Shown: piece by piece, positions 51,407-59,578 of the stretch
Layout of the letters: each line of letters begins with the position of its first letter
Position numbering within the stretch: the stretch's first letter is position 1
Assembly: GCF_008923245.1 (NCBI RefSeq)
Contig: NZ_WBOS01000009.1
Coordinates: forward strand, 62,001-126,000
Direction of reading: 5' to 3'
Length of the DNA stretch: 64,000 bases
Source: Cytobacillus depressus
GTDB taxonomy: Bacteria > Bacillota > Bacilli > Bacillales > Cytobacillaceae
Made by a program: the position numbers and the translations under genes
The notes under the pieces: model-generated
Database searches by the model: none
The model's input: the letters and a program-made list of their open reading frames with translations, nothing else
What the model was told of the DNA's origin: nothing

Positions 51407-51438
51407 ACCTGTCCAAAAAACTGGTTTACTGGACAGGT
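51407..51438 (+). terminator. Possible terminator after selO
   Basis: ACCTGTCCA and TGGACAGGT form a perfect 9-bp stem with a 14-base loop. It lacks a good T-run, so the confidence is modest. Confidence 0.45.
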
Positions 51439-51540
51439 CTATGTGTATTCCCAAAAACTTGTCCAATTAACATAGTTTTAATTTTTATTAAAGATAGCAC
51501 AATAAGAGGGGGAGAATTGAATTTTAAGGGAGGTTTTTTG

Positions 51541-51675
51541 ATGGCAAAGAAAAAGCTGGTAAATCAAGTGGATCAAAAGCAGCTTCTTGAAGACAAAGTA
51601 GAAGAGTTACGAAAAAATAACTTTGAAGATCAACATGTGCGCCGAGTCACATCGAATGGTGCACAAGGTCAATAA
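51541..51675 (+). CDS. Small basic protein of unknown function
   Basis: A 44-residue protein (MAKKKLVNQVDQKQLLEDKV, then EELRKNNFEDQHVRRVTSNG). The ATG at 51541 follows AAGGGAGG at good spacing; the frame is open further upstream only by chance. It is charged and probably helical. I do not recognise it but the strong ribosome site and codon pattern support translation. It is free-standing between selO and an A/T-rich zone. Confidence 0.6.
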   Translation: MAKKKLVNQVDQKQLLEDKVEELRKNNFEDQHVRRVTSNGAQGQ

Positions 51676-51779
51676 AAAAGAACGCTTTTTGTTTTTGTAA
51701 TTTGAAACCATATTGTTCGTAAATTTATGAGCATGTTTCGACTGAAGAAAAGAGGGCAGCTAATAACTGCCCTTTCATC

Positions 51780-52049
51780 TTAATTATTAATAAACATAAA
51801 AGTACTTTTTATAATATGAATATCTAGGCACATTTTCTCAAATTCTTTATATTCAATACTCTCCGGGCGATCGGCATATTGATTTTCGCTTGCTGGAAGA
51901 ATGGCGTACACATAGCCGTTTTTCACACCTAATTTTTGATATAAGCTATCTTCATATCCGTCCTTCCACGTTTGCTCCTTTATTTTTTCAATACTAAAAA
52001 GTGTACGTTCTTGAAACGATTTATTTTTTGGCGAATAACTAAATAGCAA
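51780..52049 (-). CDS. Short hypothetical protein, possibly truncated
   Basis: An 89-residue frame on the minus strand (MLFSYSPKNKSFQERTLFSI to MCLDIHIIKSTFMFINN). The first codon is a TTG with no ribosome site, and coding-like text (YNLVEKNDTLL) continues upstream in frame until a stop about 13 codons before. It may be the tail of a gene that lost its 5' end, perhaps part of a small lipoprotein. I do not recognise it. Confidence 0.35.
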   Translation of the reverse strand: MLFSYSPKNKSFQERTLFSIEKIKEQTWKDGYEDSLYQKLGVKNGYVYAILPASENQYADRPESIEYKEFEKMCLDIHIIKSTFMFINN

Positions 52050-52086
52050 TGTATCATTTTTTTCTACTAAGTTGTAGGTTAATTAA

Positions 52087-52438
52087 ATGTGGGAAAAAAT
52101 GAAGAAAATTATAATAGGTTTTGGCAGTTTTATAATATTAAATATTTACTTTAATGCGTCCACACATTTTATCTCAAATAGTATCATGCAATTTTTTTGT
52201 CTTCTGCTTTTCTTTCCAATTGCTTCTTATATTGCAAGAATAAATGGACTCCATGGACTTAAAGGGTTAGGGGTTATTAAAAGCCACAACTGGCTAAAAC
52301 ATTTTATCGTTAGTTTTCTCGAGGGGGCTTGTTGCTGATAACAAAAGGTGAAATTAACACAAGCTCAAAAACATGATCCTATTAACATCGGCGTCACTTA
52401 TATTTTTAGCTGCATTTTTTATTATCGGAAGAAATTAG
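52087..52438 (+). pseudogene. Broken membrane protein gene (CPBP/permease-like)
   Basis: The first frame (52087-52338) codes for 83 residues with two or three hydrophobic helices and then ends EGACC. Skipping one base at the run of five G at about 52321-52325 restores GLLLITKGEINTSSKT. A further frame near 52373 gives MILLTSASLIFLAAFFIIGR plus N and a stop, like the last helix of a permease. The N-terminal half (GLHGLKGLGVIKSHNWLKHF) resembles CPBP (CAAX-like) membrane proteins. With two breaks and a missing middle it is probably dead. Confidence 0.5.
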
Positions 52439-52510
52439 CAAATATGACCTACTCATATAAAAACGATCTTAATAAATAATATTTTGTAAAGCTTTATGCT
52501 ATAATGAATT

Positions 52511-52529
52511 ATTAGGAGCAGATACTAAG
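52511..52529 (+). promoter_or_regulatory. Putative FapR operator upstream of fabI
   Basis: ATTAGGAGCAGATACTAAG resembles the FapR palindrome ATTAGTACC...RGTACTAAT in both outer arms. It directly follows a good -10 box, TATAAT at 52499-52504, and lies about 50 bases before fabI. FapR represses fatty-acid genes until malonyl-CoA rises. Confidence 0.65.
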
Positions 52530-52578
52530 ATTTGCTATAAACTTTTTTCATAAACTTGATAATTACTTGGAGGTTAAT

Positions 52579-53358
52579 ATGGAAGATTTACTTAAATTAA
52601 AAGATAAGAATATTGTCGTAATGGGCGTAGCAAATGAACGAAGCATCGCTTGGGGAGTAGCGAAATCTTTATACCAAGCGGGAGCAAATGTTATTTTTAC
52701 ATACAGAAAAGAACGTTCATTAAGTAAACTGACAAAGATTTTGAATGACAATCAATTGGAAGCAAAATTCATCGTTCAATGTGATGTCAATAATGATGAA
52801 AGCATTGTGGATGCATTTAAACAAATTGGGGAAGCAGCTGGAACCATTCACGGAGTTGTTCATTCTGTTGCTTTTGCACATGCAGAAGATTTAAAGGGTG
52901 ATTTCATCGATACGTCAAGAGAGGGCTATGCTTTCGCTCAAGATACAAGCGCTTATTCATTAATTAAAGTGGCAAGAGAAGCTAGACCTTTAATGACTGA
53001 AGGCGGCTCTATTATTGCAATGTCTTATCTAGGGGCAGAGCGCGTACTCCCTGGCTATAACGTAATGGGCGTAGCTAAGGCGGCACTTGAGTCAGCTGTA
53101 AGATATTTAGCTCATGATTTAGGAAAGGACAATATTCGCGTTAACGCTATTTCTGCAGGAGCGATTCGAACGCTTGCTGCTAAAGGAGTTCCTTCCTTCA
53201 ATGAAATTCTTAATAAAATTGGCGAAACAGCTCCATTGCAAAGAAATGTTACGGCAGAAGAAGTTGGCGACATGACACTTGCACTAATCAGCCATCTTTC
53301 CAGAGGAGTTACGGGTGAAACTGTTTATGTAGATGCTGGCTACAATATTATGGGCTAA
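52579..53358 (+). CDS. fabI: Enoyl-[acyl-carrier-protein] reductase, NADH/NADPH
   Basis: A 259-residue SDR-fold enzyme of the last step of fatty-acid elongation. The N-terminal nucleotide region is GVANERSIAWGVAKSLYQAG. The active-site Tyr and Lys are in SYLGAERVLPGYNVMGVAKA, and SVAFAHAEDLKGDF and RVNAISAGAIRTLA are FabI hallmarks. The ATG at 52579 follows TTGGAGG (the TTG upstream at 52567 is part of that site). It is monocistronic with a FapR-like box in front. It is a target of triclosan in related species. Confidence 0.95.
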   Translation: MEDLLKLKDKNIVVMGVANERSIAWGVAKSLYQAGANVIFTYRKERSLSKLTKILNDNQLEAKFIVQCDVNNDESIVDAFKQIGEAAGTIHGVVHSVAFAHAEDLKGDFIDTSREGYAFAQDTSAYSLIKVAREARPLMTEGGSIIAMSYLGAERVLPGYNVMGVAKAALESAVRYLAHDLGKDNIRVNAISAGAIRTLAAKGVPSFNEILNKIGETAPLQRNVTAEEVGDMTLALISHLSRGVTGETVYVDAGYNIMG

Positions 53359-53385
53359 CAATAAATTGATTCAGAACAATTAAGT

Positions 53386-53440
53386 AAAAGGGGAGATTCC
53401 TATTGGTTATGTGAACCGATAAGGATCTCTCTTTTCATTT
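53386..53440 (+). terminator. Terminator after fabI
   Basis: A long imperfect hairpin (AAAAGGGGAGATTCCT to its near-complement AGGATCTCTCTTTT) ends in T-rich DNA. Confidence 0.75.
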
Positions 53441-53566
53441 TTTGAATCAAGATAAAACAAACCTTGTTGTTTCGTTATTTAATTGGTATAATAAAAATGG
53501 AAACGTATGTTCTGAAAGGATTTTTTAAGTTAAAAGAACTTGCAAATAACAGAAATAGGTGAAAAA

Positions 53567-54193
53567 ATGAACGGAACTTCACATACAGTCATCGGAGCAA
53601 CTGTAGGTTTTTTAACTGCAAACATGTTACAAACGAACCCGTCGGAAACAATTTTGCTAGTTGGAGTAGGGGCAATTTCTGGCTTAATGCCTGATGTCGA
53701 TACTGACGGTAAGTTGAGTAATAAAATTACAATTTCATATAAGACATTAAGAACAGCTGCCCAGTTTTTTGCTTTCCTTATGATTTTTTATAGTTTTTTT
53801 ACTGAAGTAGGAATGAATAAATGGATAGGAATAGGGATAGGAATTCTCATTTTGATTTTCAATTCATTTATTACTCAAAGGCGAATGCTGACAATTACAG
53901 GAGTCGGAATTTTATTTGGAGGTCTTTTTATCCAAGAAGCTTGGTTATGGATGTTAGGCATTTTTATTATCGTTGCGTCATTTGTCCCTCATCGAAGCTA
54001 TACGCATTCTTTGTTGGGAGTTCTCGGATTTGGATACATATCTTATCAGTTAGAAGCATCGCTTGGCCAAAATGGTGTCTTTTATGCTTGTTTATTTGGC
54101 TATATTAGTCATTTAATTGCTGATATGAAGGGGTTGCCATTTAATAAAAGAGGAGTTAAGTTCTTTTTGCCATTTTCGAAGAAAGAGTTTTGA
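53567..54193 (+). CDS. YdjM/YfhP-type membrane-bound metal-dependent hydrolase family protein
   Basis: A 208-residue membrane protein. The ATG at 53567 follows AATAGGTGA and gives MNGTSHTVIGATVGFLTANM. The family is marked by THxxxG at the start, ISGLMPDVDTDGKLSN, and later VPHRSYTHSLLG with YISHLIADM, which together supply His and Asp metal ligands. It has four or five helices. Members are linked with LexA control or membrane repair, but the substrate is unknown. A methyltransferase gene follows 25 bases later. Confidence 0.85.
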   Translation: MNGTSHTVIGATVGFLTANMLQTNPSETILLVGVGAISGLMPDVDTDGKLSNKITISYKTLRTAAQFFAFLMIFYSFFTEVGMNKWIGIGIGILILIFNSFITQRRMLTITGVGILFGGLFIQEAWLWMLGIFIIVASFVPHRSYTHSLLGVLGFGYISYQLEASLGQNGVFYACLFGYISHLIADMKGLPFNKRGVKFFLPFSKKEF

Positions 54194-54218
54194 ATAGTAA
54201 ATAGTGGAGTTGAGGTGA

Positions 54219-54815
54219 ATGAGAAATCCTTTCTTAAATCTGTATGATTTTTTCATGAGTCCTTTAGAAAAGCTAAGGTTTCAAAAAATCCGCAAGGAAC
54301 TGCTTGCAAAAGCAAATGGGAATGTGCTTGAGTTGGGTTCTGGAACAGGAATCAATTTCCCGCTCTACGAGCATGCGGAAAGTGTGATAGCTATTGAGCC
54401 AAATCAAAAAATGATCGTGCGCTCTAAACTCAGAAAACAAAGAGCAAATGTGCCCATTGAAATAATTAAAGCTAGTGGAGAGCGGCTGCCATTTGATGAT
54501 TCTACTTTTGATACTGTCGTTTCTACACTAGTTTTTTGTACAATAAGTGACGTAGAAAAAGCTATGAATGAAATAAAAAGAGTTTGTAAACCAGGCGGGA
54601 AGGTCCTTTTATTTGAGCATGTATTAATGGATAATCTTTTTTTATCTAATTTGCAAAATTGGTTAACGCCAGCTTGGAAGAGAATTTGTGATGGATGCTG
54701 TTTGAATAGAGATACTTTAGGGCTTGTAAATCGTCAAGGATTTTGTGTTGTAAAAGTGGAAAGATATTTTAAGGGGCTTTTTATTGTCATAGTAGCAAGA
54801 AATAATCATAGCTAA
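54219..54815 (+). CDS. Class I SAM-dependent methyltransferase
   Basis: A 198-residue enzyme. Motif I is VLELGSGTGINFPLY, motif II AIEPNQKMI, then SGERLPFDDSTFDTVVSTLV (motif III/IV) and KPGGKVLLFEHV (post-motif). The end (LTPAWKRICDGCCLNRDTLG) fits the METTL7/PmtA-like phospholipid or small-molecule methyltransferases. The substrate is unknown. It may be cotranscribed with the preceding YdjM-type gene. Confidence 0.85.
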   Translation: MRNPFLNLYDFFMSPLEKLRFQKIRKELLAKANGNVLELGSGTGINFPLYEHAESVIAIEPNQKMIVRSKLRKQRANVPIEIIKASGERLPFDDSTFDTVVSTLVFCTISDVEKAMNEIKRVCKPGGKVLLFEHVLMDNLFLSNLQNWLTPAWKRICDGCCLNRDTLGLVNRQGFCVVKVERYFKGLFIVIVARNNHS

Positions 54816-54896
54816 AATTTGGTGTTGTAAGGGAAAACTTCAAGCTAATGAATGAATTCTCTCTAATAATAAAAATATTATAAGCGAAAAGAGTGA

Positions 54897-55115
54897 ATGA
54901 ATTTGACAAAGAGTAAAGTGATGGACGATAGTGACCTTCCTGTTCGACTTGCTAAACCAGCTAGACGGGCACTCGAAGGGGCAGGTTATTTGCGACTTGA
55001 GCAGCTTGCACAAGGTAGTGAAGCCGATATCTTAAAGCTTCATGGAATGGGACCGAAAGCTTTTGAGTTAATCAAGCATACTCTTCTTGAAAAAGGATTG
55101 TCCTTTCGGAAATAA
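54897..55115 (+). CDS. Small helix-hairpin-helix DNA-binding protein
   Basis: A 72-residue protein resembling the C-terminal domain of RNA polymerase alpha: LAKPARRALEGAGYLRLEQL and LKLHGMGPKAFELIKHTLLE form two helix-hairpin-helix-like units. Small proteins of this type occur in many Bacillus. An ATG at 54897 and a TTG at 54903 are both possible; the latter has better spacing from GAGTG. It probably binds DNA or polymerase. A hairpin follows. Confidence 0.75.
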   Translation: MNLTKSKVMDDSDLPVRLAKPARRALEGAGYLRLEQLAQGSEADILKLHGMGPKAFELIKHTLLEKGLSFRK

Positions 55116-55133
55116 GAAATGAAAGTCAATTGA

Positions 55134-55161
55134 GGGAGCCGGAAAATCGATACCGACTCCC
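55134..55161 (+). terminator. Terminator-like hairpin after the HhH protein gene
   Basis: GGGAGCCGG and CCGACTCCC pair with one mismatch; CTTTTT follows after a few bases. Confidence 0.55.
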
Positions 55162-55172
55162 AACTTAGCTTT

Positions 55173-55388
55173 TTAAATAGAATCATCCTCAAAAAAGTTT
55201 CTAAATTCCTTTGTGTTGGATGTTTTTTCATTTTCATAATACGGATTTTCAACTGTTGAGTCCTTAGGATCAAGATTTGTTTTTATGACTAATGTCGGCC
55301 CGGACGTTCGCTGTTCTGCTATTATGCGGTCATTTAATTGATCAAAGTCAGGAAGCTTATTGCTCCCAGGCATACTTGGTTCTGTCAC
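55173..55388 (-). CDS. Small acidic hydrophilic protein of unknown function
   Basis: A 71-residue protein. The longer frame to 55568 has no start signal, while a GTG at 55388 follows GGGAGGTG closely and begins MTEPSMPGSNKLPDFDQLND. The protein is polar, proline- and acid-rich with no hydrophobic helix, and ends FRNFFEDDSI. I do not recognise it; the size and composition recall minor sporulation or stress proteins, but that is only impression. Confidence 0.55.
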   Translation of the reverse strand: MTEPSMPGSNKLPDFDQLNDRIIAEQRTSGPTLVIKTNLDPKDSTVENPYYENEKTSNTKEFRNFFEDDSI

Positions 55389-55506
55389 TATCGCACCTCC
55401 CTTTATCTTTAACTTGTGTCTGCCTGCAGAAAATATGTAATGAGGAAAATAAAAAGAGGGAAAAGATAAAACTATGAATTCAATTATACAAATCTCTAAT
55501 GTAAAA

Positions 55507-55535
55507 AAATTGCCTGCTTTTTTTGCAGGCAATTT
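55507..55535 (-). terminator. Terminator for the ring-cleaving dioxygenase gene
   Basis: AAATTGCCTGC and GCAGGCAATTT form a perfect 11-bp stem; on the minus strand a run of seven T follows. Confidence 0.85.
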
Positions 55536-55548
55536 AAAATAAGTTTCA

Positions 55549-56532
55549 TTATTCATACTCTTTCTCAATGTTCTTCGTACTTCTTATAGTATCAATTGGC
55601 CTTACTATTTTTTCAATATGCTCACGCTTAGCTTCTAAAAATGGCGGTAATGATAATTTCTCTCCAAGTGTTTCGTATGGTTCATCACCCATAAATCCTG
55701 GGCCATCAGTCGCGTATTCGAATAAAATTTGTGGTGCAACTCTCGAATATAATGATCCAAAAAAGAAGCGATCAATAAACCCAGAAGTTGGTATACGGAA
55801 GCTGCGAAGGCGTTGATCCCATTCTTCTAAAACTGAGCGGTCATCGACACGAAAGGCTGCATGATGAACGGTGCCATACCCTTGCTGTGCTTGAGGAAGA
55901 TTAGAATTATCTTCAACAATCACTTGGGCTCCATTTCCGCCTTCACCAACTTCAAATAAATGGAATTCTCCTTCTTGACCAATTTCCCTAAATAATAGAA
56001 TCTCTTCCATTAATTCTTTAAAATAAGGAAAGTTTGCGATACGAATAAAAACAGGGCCTAACCCGGTAATGGCAAATTCTAAAGGAATTGGCCCATTTTG
56101 CCATGGTGTTCCTGATGCTACTCCTTCATTATATTCATCTGAAATCAATTGATAATGCTGTTCATCAAAATCGATGAATGATAGTGTCTTTTTCCCGAAT
56201 TGTTCTGTGATTCCCGTATGTTTTACCTCAAGACGATCAAAACGCTTGACCCAATAGTCTAGGGCCGCATCGCTTGGAATGCGAAATGATGTTTTTGAGA
56301 TCTCATTCGTTCCATGTATCCCTTTAGGAATGCCAGGGAAGTCAAAGAACGTCATATCTGTTCCTGCATTTCCTTTATCATCAGCGAAAAATAAATGATA
56401 AGTCTTAATATCATCTTGATTGACTGTTTTCTTTACTAAGCGCATACCTAGAACGTAAGTGAAAAACTCATAGTTTTTTTCTGCACTGCTTGTGATGGCT
56501 GTTACATGGTGTATTCCTTTTAATGCGTTCAT
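55549..56532 (-). CDS. Ring-cleaving dioxygenase of the glyoxalase/VOC superfamily (MhqA/MhqO/YkcA type)
   Basis: A 327-residue protein with two VOC modules. Metal ligands are in KGIHHVTAITSS (His), GTVHHAAFRV (His) and ILFEYATDGPGF (Glu). LGMRLVKKTVNQDD and FFDFPGIPKG mark the Bacillus MhqA/E/O group, which helps detoxify quinones and catechols. A near-perfect MhqR operator (56639-56656) lies upstream, which fits. It is monocistronic. The exact substrate is unknown; hydroquinone-type ring cleavage is likely. Confidence 0.88.
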   Translation of the reverse strand: MNALKGIHHVTAITSSAEKNYEFFTYVLGMRLVKKTVNQDDIKTYHLFFADDKGNAGTDMTFFDFPGIPKGIHGTNEISKTSFRIPSDAALDYWVKRFDRLEVKHTGITEQFGKKTLSFIDFDEQHYQLISDEYNEGVASGTPWQNGPIPLEFAITGLGPVFIRIANFPYFKELMEEILLFREIGQEGEFHLFEVGEGGNGAQVIVEDNSNLPQAQQGYGTVHHAAFRVDDRSVLEEWDQRLRSFRIPTSGFIDRFFFGSLYSRVAPQILFEYATDGPGFMGDEPYETLGEKLSLPPFLEAKREHIEKIVRPIDTIRSTKNIEKEYE

Positions 56533-56638
56533 TTTGTTTCCTCCATTATACTGTAGTTCATTTGAATATTATTTCTATTTTTCTATATTCCCACTCACCA
56601 TTAAATCATAGATATTAACCAATCTTACTTAATTCAAA

Positions 56639-56656
56639 TATCTTTAATTCGAGATA
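56639..56656 (-). promoter_or_regulatory. Putative MhqR operator
   Basis: TATCTTTAATTCGAGATA matches the MhqR palindrome TATCTCGAATTCGAGATA at 16 of 18 positions. It lies about 110 bases before the dioxygenase gene. MhqR is a MarR-family repressor released by quinones and 2-methylhydroquinone. Confidence 0.7.
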
Positions 56657-56735
56657 AATATATCATGAATAAAATTTACTGTCAATTTTTGAATTTGTGT
56701 TTGATAGTTCATTCGTCAATGAGCTTGATGATATA

Positions 56736-57404
56736 AATAACCCGACAGGATCGATGTTAAATAAAAATGAACTTGGGGATCTGCTGTAATAGCTGAAAAA
56801 TACGATTTGCTAGTAATTGCTGATGAAATATATGCAGAGCTCGTTTATGACGAGGAATATACGAGTCTTGCATTTATTAAAGGGATGAGGGAACGAACAA
56901 TTTTGATCTCAGGCTATTCAAAAGGATTTGCAATGACAGGCTGGCGTCTTGGATTTGTGTGTGCTCCAGAGGAAATTTTACAAGCAATGTTAAAAATCCA
57001 TCAATATTCTATCCTCTGTGCACCGACAATGGCACAACATGCGGCGATAGAGGCATTGCAAAATGGACGTTCCGATGTAGAAGAAATGGTCAAAAGCTAC
57101 CGACGCCGCAGAAATTATATTGTGCAGTCAGTCCTTTAATGAAATCGGCTTGACATGTCATATTCCAGGAGGGGCTTTTTACGCTTTCCCTTCCATTGAG
57201 TCAACAGGACTGAGCTCAGAGCAGTTTGCTGAAAGGCTGTTAATTGAAGAAGGTGTAGCCGTTGTACCTGGAAATGTCTTTGGTGAAAGTGGGGAAGGCC
57301 ATATTCGCTGTTCTTATGCCACGTCACTCGAACAGCAGCAAGAAGCAGTGAAGCGAATAAAGCGATTCATCGAAAAATTGGACGGCGAAAAGGAAAATAG
57401 ATAA
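56736..57404 (+). pseudogene. Decayed class I/II aminotransferase
   Basis: Three frames together spell the C-terminal half of an aminotransferase. NNPTGSMLNKNELGDLL comes first, then after a shift near 56789 VIAEKYDLLVIADEIYAELV with the PLP lysine in SGYSKGFAMTGWRLGF, and after a second shift near 57125 SFNEIGLTCHIPGGAFYAF to RFIEKLDGE. The N-terminal third is missing. It resembles PatA-type aminotransferases. It is a clear relic, because two frameshifts and a truncation remain. Confidence 0.85.
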
Positions 57405-57499
57405 CCTTCTAAATAGTTTGATTCTTTTTGCATCAATCTATTGACGTTTTTATATGATATAATAACTGATGAGTTATATATAAAATCCGCAAATGCGGT

Positions 57500-57577
57500 A
57501 GAGGTTCTAGCTACCCTCTCAAAAAAACTAAGGAAAACAGGTCTGCTTTCTTAGTGGAGCTGTTTTTTCTTTTTTAC
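57500..57577 (+). promoter_or_regulatory. queC leader: preQ1-I riboswitch with terminator
   Basis: AGAGGTTCTAGCTACCCTCT and the A-rich tail AAAAAAACTAAGG (57500-57533) match the preQ1-I aptamer: a stem-loop with conserved CUAGCU and an A-rich 3' strand that forms a pseudoknot. Directly after, AAAACAG (about 57534) and CTGTTTT make a hairpin ending in T runs (to about 57577). Ligand binding should favour the terminator and switch off the following queCDE genes. A small CCGC/GCGG hairpin at 57487-57498 lies upstream. Confidence 0.9.
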
Positions 57578-57591
57578 AAAGGAGATTTTAC

Positions 57592-58251
57592 ATGAAAAAC
57601 GAAAAAGCCGTTGTTGTATTCAGCGGAGGACAGGATAGTACAACGTGTTTATTCTGGGCTTTAGAGAATTTTAAAGAAGTAATTGCAGTTACATTTGACT
57701 ATAATCAAAGACATGTTTCTGAAATTGAATGTGCCAAAAACATTACGAAGGAGCTTGGGATTAAACATCATATTTTGGATATGAGTTTATTAAATCAATT
57801 AGCTCCTAACGCACTAACAAGAGATGAGATCGAGGTTAAAGATGGGGAAAATGGAGAACTTCCATCTACCTTTGTACCAGGGAGAAACTTACTATTCATA
57901 TCATTTGCCGGTGTATTAGCAAGTCAAGTGGGGGCTAAACATATCATTACAGGCGTGAGTGAGACAGACTTTAGCGGCTATCCTGATTGTCGGGACGTCT
58001 TTATTAAATCTTTAAATGTATCATTAAACCTTTCAATGGATCAAAGCTTTGCCATTCATACTCCATTAATGTGGTTAAATAAAGCGGAAACGTGGAAGCT
58101 TGCTGATGAGCTTGGTGCGTTCGATTTTGTGCGTGAAAAAACGTTAACATGTTATAACGGGATCATTGCTGATGGCTGTGGTGTTTGTCCTGCTTGTATC
58201 CTTAGAAAAAATGGTTTAGAAGAATATTTGCTGGAAAGAGAGGAGTTATAA
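57592..58251 (+). CDS. queC: 7-Cyano-7-deazaguanine synthase (preQ0 synthase)
   Basis: A 219-residue ATP-dependent amide-to-nitrile enzyme. The ATP pyrophosphatase loop is SGGQDSTTC near residue 11. The C-terminal zinc site is [20 protein letters not shown], with four cysteines. It makes preQ0 from the QueE product. The ATG follows AAAGGAGAT. It is the first gene of the riboswitch-controlled queuosine-precursor operon. Confidence 0.96.
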   Translation: MKNEKAVVVFSGGQDSTTCLFWALENFKEVIAVTFDYNQRHVSEIECAKNITKELGIKHHILDMSLLNQLAPNALTRDEIEVKDGENGELPSTFVPGRNLLFISFAGVLASQVGAKHIITGVSETDFSGYPDCRDVFIKSLNVSLNLSMDQSFAIHTPLMWLNKAETWKLADELGAFDFVREKTLTCYNGIIADGCGVCPACILRKNGLEEYLLEREEL

Positions 58252-58254
58252 ACT

Positions 58255-58728
58255 ATGTATGGTTTTCGCATCGTTGATAAACTCCAAAAAATTGATGTTG
58301 ATATTCAAAGAGATCAATTGAAATATCATAATAAGCGTGTGCTCGTCAGTAAGGAATTTACTTTCGATTCCGCACACCATTTACATGACTATGAAGGAAA
58401 GTGCAAAAACCTTCACGGCCACACATATAAAGTGATATTCGGCATAAGCGGGTTTGTAGATCACCGCGGTTTATTAATCGATTTCGGTGATATTAAAGAA
58501 ATTTGGAAAAATGATATCGAAATTTATTTAGATCATCGTTATCTGAACGAAACACTCCCACCAATGAATACGACAGCTGAGAATATGGTTGTTTGGATTT
58601 TTGAAAAAATGCAAGAGAGTTTAACTAAATACGAGTCGGCTGGTGATGCAAGAGTTGAATTTGTACGGCTTTATGAAACTCCTACAAGCTATGCAGAAGC
58701 GAGAAGGGAGTGGATGACCGTTGAGTAA
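58255..58728 (+). CDS. queD: 6-Carboxytetrahydropterin synthase
   Basis: A 157-residue PTPS-fold enzyme. Zinc ligands are His41 in SAHHLHDYEG and His54 and His56 in LHGHTYKV; Cys50 is catalytic in GKCKNLHG. DHRYLNETLPPMNTTAEN completes the active site. It converts 7,8-dihydroneopterin triphosphate to 6-carboxytetrahydropterin. It starts four bases after queC and overlaps queE by eight bases, so translation is coupled. Confidence 0.95.
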   Translation: MYGFRIVDKLQKIDVDIQRDQLKYHNKRVLVSKEFTFDSAHHLHDYEGKCKNLHGHTYKVIFGISGFVDHRGLLIDFGDIKEIWKNDIEIYLDHRYLNETLPPMNTTAENMVVWIFEKMQESLTKYESAGDARVEFVRLYETPTSYAEARREWMTVE

Positions 58729-59437
58729 AATACCAGTAATCGAAATTTTTGGACCAACGATTCAAGGAGAAGGCATGGTCATTGGCCAAAAGACGATGTT
58801 TGTAAGAACGGCAGGCTGTGATTATTCTTGCTCATGGTGTGACTCTGCTTTTACATGGGATGGATCCGGCAAGGATTTAATCAAACAAATGGATGCAGAG
58901 GAAATTTGGGCAGAACTCAAAAGAATTGGAGGAGACCGATTTTCATTTGTCACCATTTCTGGAGGGAACCCTGCTTTATTAAAAAATTTAAATGAATTAA
59001 TTGATCTATTAAAGAAAAATTCAATAAAGATTGGGCTTGAAACTCAAGGAAGCAAATGGCAGGACTGGTTTTATGATATTGATGAATTAACGATTTCTCC
59101 AAAACCACCAAGCTCGAAAATGGTTACCAATTTTGACATGTTAGATGAGATCATCGGTAAGCTTCCATTGAACCAAATAAGTCTAAAAGTGGTTGTCTTT
59201 AACGATGAAGATTACTTATATGCAAAGAAGGTTCACGAGCGTTATCCTAATGTTCCGTTCTTTTTACAGGTTGGCAATGATGATATTGCGACTGCTGATC
59301 AAGATACGCTTGTTAATCAATTAATAAATAAATACTCTTGGCTGATTGATAAAGTAGTAGAAGACAGCGATCTTAATAATGTAAAAGTGCTTCCGCAGCT
59401 TCATACGTATATTTGGGGGAATAAGCGGGGAGTATAA
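58721..59437 (+). CDS. queE: 7-Carboxy-7-deazaguanine synthase (radical SAM)
   Basis: A 238-residue radical-SAM enzyme with the shortened cluster motif C-x3-C-x2-C (Cys33, Cys37, Cys40 in GCDYSCSWC), as in the QueE family. FGPTIQGEGMVIGQ, the glycine-rich segment FVTISGGNPALL, and GLETQGSKW bind SAM and substrate. It converts 6-carboxytetrahydropterin to 7-carboxy-7-deazaguanine. The operon ends here; queF, often fourth in Bacillus, is absent. Confidence 0.94.
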   Translation: MSKIPVIEIFGPTIQGEGMVIGQKTMFVRTAGCDYSCSWCDSAFTWDGSGKDLIKQMDAEEIWAELKRIGGDRFSFVTISGGNPALLKNLNELIDLLKKNSIKIGLETQGSKWQDWFYDIDELTISPKPPSSKMVTNFDMLDEIIGKLPLNQISLKVVVFNDEDYLYAKKVHERYPNVPFFLQVGNDDIATADQDTLVNQLINKYSWLIDKVVEDSDLNNVKVLPQLHTYIWGNKRGV

Positions 59438-59496
59438 ATGGGCTTTTTTGGAAGCTAAAAACCAATTGCCAATAAAAATATTATGTAAACTAAATT

Positions 59497-59523
59497 AGGC
59501 TCCTATCTGGCAAGGAGCCTTTA
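59497..59523 (+). terminator. Terminator after queE
   Basis: AGGCTCC and GGAGCCT form a perfect 7-bp stem with a 10-base loop, then TTT. Confidence 0.65.
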
Positions 59524-59578
59524 TTAATCCATGTTATTAATGATTGTGAAAAAACTTTCCCCTCAAGGAGGACTTAGA

